A stretch of 64,000 nt of DNA from Culex pipiens pallens. Its lineage: Eukaryota > Arthropoda > Insecta > Diptera > Culicidae. Of the stretch, positions 58,681-64,000 are shown one piece after another. Positions within the stretch are counted from its first letter, which is position 1. The number at the start of each line of letters is the position of its first letter. The stretch covers positions 155,068,240-155,132,239 of the forward strand of contig NC_068939.1 in the NCBI RefSeq assembly GCF_016801865.2, read 5' to 3'. The translations under genes and the position numbers were made by a program. Below the pieces are notes generated by a model, which saw nothing but the letters and a program-made list of their open reading frames with translations, was not told the origin of the DNA and ran no database searches.

Positions 58681-58906
58681 AAAAAATCAATTAAATAGAC
58701 ATCACACTGTCTTTTCAGACTGAATTTACTAACTAACGGGACAAACACAGAACACCCAGAGGAGATGGTCGGGAATCGAACCCGGGCCCCTTAGCAAACC
58801 TGATAAAAAGTTGTAAACTAACAGGCTCTCGTCACAAATAAACAATCAATTACAATTACATGAGGGATCGGCAGCCGAAGCCGCTAACCACCGCGCCGCG
58901 GGGTCC
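58681..58906 (-). mobile_element. tRNA-derived SINE with a stretched A-to-B box spacing
   Basis: On the minus strand it starts GGACCCCGCGGCGCGGTGG and AGCGGCTTCGGCTGCCGATC, the same head as the SINE at 2716. The B box GGGTTCGATTCCCG comes only about 125 bases after the start, because about 65 extra bases lie between the boxes. Poly-T sequence near 58681 may be its tail. Limits are approximate. Confidence 0.6.
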
Positions 58907-58915
58907 TCAATTTGA

Positions 58916-59264
58916 AGTAAATATAGTAAAAACTGATTTAAATTTAAATTCGGTGTCTATCTGTACATTTTTCAGACAACAATCCAAGTTTTTTTTTTCA
59001 TATAGTTCACATTTTTGATTAAATAATTGATTGACTAATTGACTTTGAAAATATCAATATAGAAATGATAAAAAAAATAATTAAATTCAAACATAAAGAA
59101 AGGTTGAATCGCGAGCCGTTTGAAATGGCTTCACGCTCAAAAAGATTTTTTATCATCTTAAATAAATCCAAAAATGACAAAATTTCAAAAAATATTATTT
59201 TGCGCAAATCAATTTTAGTTTGTGAAGAATAGAATTTAGGTTGTTACTATTTTCTTTGAGAAGT
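58916..59264. other. AT-rich spacer upstream of CCDC51
   Basis: No supported feature. Confidence 0.4.
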
Positions 59265-59395
59265 CCTACCTACAACTTTGCCCAAGACTCAAAATAGATC
59301 AGAAAATTGGTTCCCAGGATACGAGTTTTTAACCATTTTAATAAGTTTTTGTTTTTGTATGGACAGTTGCAGTATGGACGAACTCTCCTCCTGTC
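59265..59395. repeat. fragment of the GACACC fold-back family
   Basis: CCTACAACTTTGCCCAAGAC, AGATCAGAAAATTGG and TTTTGTATGGACAGTTGC correspond to an element A arm. It lies about 330 bp upstream of the CCDC51 start codon. Confidence 0.6.
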
Positions 59396-59717
59396 AGTCA
59401 CAGCGAAGGAGAAATGTGATTTTATCTCGCAATAAGCAAAAATAAAATCCAATTTCAAACTATCACAACTTCACTGTCGAATCTCGCCACATTTTTCTCA
59501 CCGGGTTTGTTTTTTTTTCCTCTTTCGCTTCAAACCATCTGTTTTTGACAGTTCTGGTAAAAAAAAATCACCAAAAGTGCAGATATCGCGAGCATGAGCT
59601 CACTTTCAACCTCGGAAGTTTTGCATTTAATTCCTTTGCATTTCGTCTCGGAAATGTGCATTTAGCTAGTTTCAATAGTTTACAGTTAAATTGTGTTTGA
59701 CGAAATTTACAGCAACA
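59396..59717 (+). promoter_or_regulatory. probable CCDC51 promoter and 5' UTR region
   Basis: This is the only non-repeat sequence between the repeat fragment at 59265-59395 and the start codon. No TATA box is evident and the transcription start is not determinable from sequence alone. The segment CAGCAACA just before ATG fits the insect start-site consensus. An upstream ATG at 59594 opens a short frame that ends before the main start. Confidence 0.4.
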
Positions 59718-60763
59718 ATGTTAACGAGAAGACTAGCTAGCAGTGGATTCCACTGGAATCGCACTGCTGGAAGCAGTTGTTACATCATCCAGAACCTACG
59801 ATTCTCATCCAGTGGAGACCGGGACCGGAAAGTAACCGGTCAGGAACCATCCCAGCAACCACAAACTAGCGCGTACGAGTACATCACGCTGGAGCAGCCG
59901 GAATCGAGCCGCCATCAGGCGCAACGATCGGCCACTTCCGGCAGTACGGTGGCCCTGCGTCGAATCTCGTTGCTCGATCTGGCCAAATCGAAGCTGTACG
60001 AGGCGCAAACGTTTTACGACGAGTTCAGCGGCATGAACGAGGTCAAGGTGGCCCAGAACAAGGTGATCGAGATCCAGAACCAGCTGCAGCTGGTGCAGGA
60101 ACGACGTCGCCACATCTTGCTGGAGTTGACGCTGATTCGGAAACAGATGCAGGACATTCACGTTGAGCTGCAGAAAGCGGTCCGCGGAGAGCATCGGTAC
60201 GTGGAGCTGATCAAGGAGGAGTTCGATGTGAGTTGAAGGGAACTCTGGTTCTAAAACTCGGATTAATTCTTAACTTGTTTTAGGTAATTGCTCGCGAGCG
60301 CGAAAAGAACCAAATCTTCCAGATCGTGGACCAAGAAGAACGTGAACTCTTCTCGCACCTCACCTCGGCCGTCAAGACCAGCCACGAGAAGGAACGCACC
60401 CAGGCGAACAACGTCAAGTACTGGTCCATCATCGGATCGTGCGTCGGAGCGCTGCTGGGAATTGTGGCCACTTCGATCAACTATTACTACCGAAACACGC
60501 AGTTTGAAGCAATTAAGGCCACCACTGGCGAGGGAATCACGCGGTTGGTGCAGGTCGACGGAAAGTTGAACGAGTTGGGTGTCTCGTTGGACTACATCAA
60601 GGAGTACGTGGCGATCCGGCGGGAGGAAGATGAAAAGGCACGGTTTCGGGCGATGCGGGAGGCCGAGTTGGCGCAGATGAGGGCGAGGGAGGGCTGGGGA
60701 AGCTATCTGTGGAGGAACAGTGTGCGGGTTTACAGGTTTTTCATACCAAATATGAACAAGTGA
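59718..60763 (+). CDS. CCDC51: CCDC51/MITOK homologue, mitochondrial inner-membrane coiled-coil protein
   Basis: Join 59718-60227 and 60284-60763; 329 residues. The family is known in vertebrates as CCDC51, the pore-forming subunit (MITOK) of a mitochondrial ATP-sensitive K+ channel. The first 33 residues are rich in R, S and aromatic residues and free of acidic ones, a plausible mitochondrial presequence. Conserved family landmarks are YDEFSGMNEV (residues 100-109), a long coiled coil (about 85-200) and SHEKERT (203-209), followed by a membrane segment at about 217-235 (WSIIGSCVGALLGIVATSI). A charged helical stretch follows to the C terminus at 329. ATG 59718 was chosen because it follows CAGCAACA and gives the presequence. 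Human CCDC51 is longer (about 411) and reported to have two membrane segments; I see only one clear segment here. Exons are GC-rich at third positions, unlike the flanks. The name is firm from motifs; channel function in insects is inferred. Confidence 0.9.
60228..60283 (+). other. CCDC51: 56-bp phase-0 intron of CCDC51
   Basis: It starts GTGAGTTG and ends CTTGTTTTAG, with a likely branch point in ATTCTTAAC. Splicing joins Asp170 to Val171. Reading through instead gives only two more codons before a stop, so splicing is needed for the conserved C-terminal half. The length is typical of short dipteran introns. Confidence 0.9.
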
Positions 60764-60807
60764 AGCCTTGTTGTTGATTTAGGGTTAAGCGAATGTAACG
60801 GACACGG

Positions 60808-60813
60808 AATAAA
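60808..60813 (+). terminator. CCDC51: polyadenylation signal AATAAA of CCDC51
   Basis: A canonical AATAAA begins 45 bases after the TGA stop and is followed by T-rich sequence at 60829-60847. This supports a short 3' UTR and the end of the gene here. Confidence 0.75.
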
Positions 60814-60865
60814 GCAAAAGTTTACATATTTTTTAAAATGTGTTTTTCATAATCTTGAAATAAGG

Positions 60866-61592
60866 GAAATGTACCGTTTCTAATCAAACACCTATCTTCG
60901 TCATATGGAGAGTTTGATGCTCGAATATAGCTCCAAAAATACTATTTAGGCCTCGATTAAGGCTATAAACTTACCAGCAACAGCACCGCCTCAAGTAAGC
61001 CCGCAAATTTATGCCACTTACTGGCCAAAAAGATCAAATTTAATGCACTTTTGATCTTAATTTCTTTTTTGCGAGACCATTTCTCATCATTTTGGTGGCA
61101 CACACTTCCACACGCAAGATGAGAGCTAAACCCGCTTAACGAAAGTCGCCATCAATTTCTGTTCACTTGCGCTAACGTTTTCAAAGCGCTTAAGATATAA
61201 AATTGCTTCCAACTACCGGCAACATGTTATTTTGAACATTAGTTAGTCGCTCACTTGAAAAATAATCCCAAAACTTGTAAATAATTAGCAAGCGCCATCA
61301 AAAAAACAAACGCACCAAGTATTTTGACGTTTGACTTTTGACGACCCATTCCAATCGAAGGCTGAAAAAACCCGAACGAGAAGCGAAGGCAAATAAAGGC
61401 AAACAAAGAGTGGCCACCAACACCACCAGCAGCGCCTGTTGGAGTGAGCCAGTGATGCCAGGAAATCTTTTCTATAAATGCTTCTTTTCGTGAGAGCTTA
61501 AAATTTCATCAATTTTGGCAGCACTAAGCAGACCCAAAAGAGCGCTGGAAGAAAAAAGAACTAAGCTGAAAATAAAAAAAATGGGCGTGTTT
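60866..61592. mobile_element. copy 2 of the TA-flanked 930-bp element, right end missing
   Basis: It matches 42240-42950 closely: GGGAAATGTACCGTTTCTAA at the left, then GGAGAGTTTGATGCTCGA and CATTTTGGTGGCACACAC, to AAATGGGCGTG at the right. It then departs, lacking the last 200 bp and the right inverted end of copy 1. It starts about 53 bp past the CCDC51 polyadenylation signal. Confidence 0.75.
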
Positions 61593-61609
61593 TAAAATTG
61601 AATTTCCGA

Positions 61610-61985
61610 GCCATGGTTTTAACAATTCAATGAAAATAGTGTTTAAAAATGCATTATACTCCTGTCCAGTTGTTTTGCAACTATTAGTTTCTGAAATATC
61701 TAAGTATTGCCGATAATTTTATTTTTTGCGTTAAAAAGTTTTTGCGGTTCTGTGCATTGGAATTTCATAAAAATTCAAAATATTTTTAATCCAGCCCAAA
61801 CATGCAAAATATGATTACCAATGCAGAAAAATGCATTTTCGTTTGTTTTCAGTTGATTTGACTTCTATTTAAATAAAAATTGAGAAGTTTTTTGAAAAAA
61901 AAAAAATTGCCCCCTGATTTTTCAGACTAATTTTGAAGGAAGGGCGACATAATCTTTGAAACATATTTGCAACGGCCTCAGCGAT
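61610..61985 (+). repeat. second copy of the 26985 dispersed repeat
   Basis: CCAGTTGTTTTGCAACTATT, AATGCATTTTCGTTTG, CCCCCTGATTTTTCAGAC and AGGGCGACATAA match the 26985-27329 repeat in order. No satellite follows this copy. Confidence 0.55.
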
Positions 61986-62859
61986 GGAGTAATCATCATC
62001 AAAAGAAAATCATTGAACGTTCATCAAGAGAAAAAATCCGAACGGAGCATGGCTCTCTTCTCTCGCGCACGAAAGATCGGTAAAAGGAATCTGAAAAAAT
62101 CATCATCTTGATTATTCGGCGGAAAATCTTTTTCACTACTACACTTGCAAGTGTAACGTCACACGTCGAAATATGACCTGTCACATTTTGTAGATGGGCA
62201 ATGTGTGTAAACAAAATGAAATAAATAGTTTTAAGTGGTGCTGACGAGGAAATTAAAAAAAAAATCATCTGCAGATTGGTTTTCTTGAAGAAGTTCGGGA
62301 GCGTTTTTATTTTGCGTGATTTGCCTCCTCTTTCTAACGCGGGTGAAGAAAGTTCGCATGCGAAATTGATTTTTTTTTGCGATTATGCCATCCCTGAGCG
62401 GCTTAAATTAAAGATGAGCTGAAAAATCGCCGATGTAGATTGGAAACTCAATTATATTTTAACTGAATGAATGAAGGTATGTAGAAAAAAAAATCTGAAT
62501 AAATCCAAAAAGTAAAAAAAATCATTTTGCAACTTGATGCATAAATTACTATTACTATTAAATGTTCTAAATTACGTAATAATAATGATTGTCTTGAATT
62601 TTTTATTTAAAAAAAAATAAAAAAACAGAGAGTGAAAAAAAAAACATTTCGAATTATTCATGTTGAAATACAAAATCGTTCCATCATTTTTTGAAACATT
62701 GGAATTTGACAATTTAGTGCAGTCTGGGCACTTGGAAAACTGCAATTTATTGTTTCTTTATTTAATAATAAGAACGCTCAACTTGAGAAGAATTGAATTT
62801 GTCGGATTTCTTGTTTGCTAAAATTAAATAAAACGCATTTTTATACTCATGTTTCTGTT
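61986..62859. other. unassigned sequence
   Basis: The region is mixed in composition, with ACTTGCAAGTGTAACGTCAC near 62142 and AT-rich sequence after 62440. No gene supported. Confidence 0.35.
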
Positions 62860-64000
62860 GTATATTGTTCATATTCAATTATAATAATATTTTCTGTTTC
62901 CTGTTGATTTGTTTCCTTTGCTCTCTCTCTTTCTCATCACTCTCCCACTTGCTCAGCTTTTTCTCTCACAATACTCTTTGTTCTCACTCTTGCTCTCACT
63001 GCATCTTCTCTCTTCATCTCACACGGTGTGATTTGTTTTTCTCTTGTATTGGTTTATTTGCTGGATAAAACGGGAATTTCCTTTAATTCACTTTTCTACT
63101 AGATAGGATTCTTTAAACATTATTTTTCACCTGTTTCTCTGTACCAAATTTGTTTATTGTTGAGTGTTGTTGTGTGTGTATTTGTGTGGGAGGTTTATGC
63201 TAGGCGTCTTTCTTCTTTCTCTCTCTCGTTTGTTTTATTTGCGACTTATTTTTTTTTTGTCTTGTTTTAATTTATTGTAACATGCTTGGTTGTTTGTTTG
63301 CTTTATTGATTTGACTAAGATACTTCGCTATATGGTTGTTTCTTATTTGTTTTCATCTTCGGTTGATTCACAATTTTTTCAACGACACGCACACAATTAC
63401 AATTTGAAATCGAACGATTTGCTGTTTGCTTGCTGATATAATTATGTGAGTGTGTTGTGTATGAATGATGATATACTGGTAAACTACTTTCACTAGCGAG
63501 AGTGATATCACGACGTTTGTTACATGCACACATTGCACACACACACATACAGACGGGGTTGTTTGTGAAGGATGATGATTTTTGGGGGGAAGAGAAATGT
63601 TAAGGCCAAACGGGATCTCTTGGTTTTTTTGTGATTTTTTTTAAAGTAAATATATAGGAAATGTTTTCGCTCCTTTTTTCTCTCTCCAAATGTTTGCTAA
63701 CTAAAACGATTCTTGATTGGTCGATTTGTGATTTAAATGTGGGAAATCTTACTTCAGAATTTCATCTTTTTTATTATTTCATTTCGCAGATAAACCGGCT
63801 GCTGTTTGTCAACATGATTTTGATTCTTCTAAAACAATATTTACAAATTGTTCACGTTGCAGGAAACTTTTAGGAAACTGTCTCTCAAATTAAATTAACT
63901 CCCTAACCCTAATGAACATTTTAAAAAATGAGCTCGTTTCTTAGGCTAGAAAAAGGAAAGGCAAATAAGTGTAGCGTCAAAATAGATATGATCGGAACAA
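62860..64000. other. T-rich single-copy island, possible 3' UTR of a neighbour
   Basis: It has CT runs near 62920-62945 and 63209-63229, many TTTGTTTG motifs and a CACACACACA run near 63535. Conserved T-rich sequence of this kind could be a long 3' UTR read on the minus strand, or intronic DNA. No coding frame supported. Confidence 0.3.

Overview
This window is eukaryotic, AT-rich and very repeat-dense. It looks like a mosquito genome, most probably Culex. The evidence is a single insect-type protein gene with a 56-base GT-AG intron, tRNA-derived SINEs with flanking target-site duplications, and many palindromic MITEs of kinds common in culicine mosquitoes. The species is inferred, not proven.

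The only protein-coding gene I can support is at 59718-60763 on the + strand. It has two exons and encodes a 329-residue homologue of CCDC51/MITOK, the mitochondrial inner-membrane coiled-coil protein described as a pore-forming K+ channel subunit. A polyadenylation signal lies 45 bases after the stop. No rRNA gene, CRISPR array or convincing functional tRNA gene is present; the tRNA-like sequences sit inside SINEs or a MITE.

The rest is layered transposable elements and simple satellites, separated by GC-richer single-copy islands with no recognisable exon (1-560, 3970-4650, 8840-10600, 12250-13250, 15840-17520, 21068-22160, 25450-26700, 30060-31230, 39560-40500, 44620-46636, 50440-51620, 62860-64000). 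These islands look like intronic or intergenic regulatory DNA. Three satellites stand out: a 7-bp unit at 10871-12082, a 9-bp unit at 27330-28901 that carries an inserted fold-back element, and a 7-bp unit at 47951-48245.

Many elements can be delimited exactly by their target-site duplications or by comparing a filled site with an empty one inside the window. Examples are a 612-bp and a 603-bp SINE (25- and 22-bp duplications), a pair of about 1.25-kb non-coding retroposons (23-bp duplication), two internally reduced non-LTR elements (23- and 19-bp), a 261-bp hAT-type element (8-bp), a PIF/Harbinger-type MITE (TTA), a 930-bp Tc1/mariner-type element (TA) and a 145-bp MITE (AAAT).

The most unusual finds are as follows. 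(1) Two SINEs share a 5' module of two convergent (tail-to-tail) tRNA-like units, but carry different 3' bodies and tails, (CA)n versus (GATTA)n. (2) Several fold-back elements have arms of 0.25 to 0.83 kb that would transcribe into long hairpin RNA; one has arms built of tandem monomers. (3) At 52.7-57.8 kb at least four elements are nested inside one older element, and a retroposon splits one hairpin arm while leaving the two arm lengths matching.
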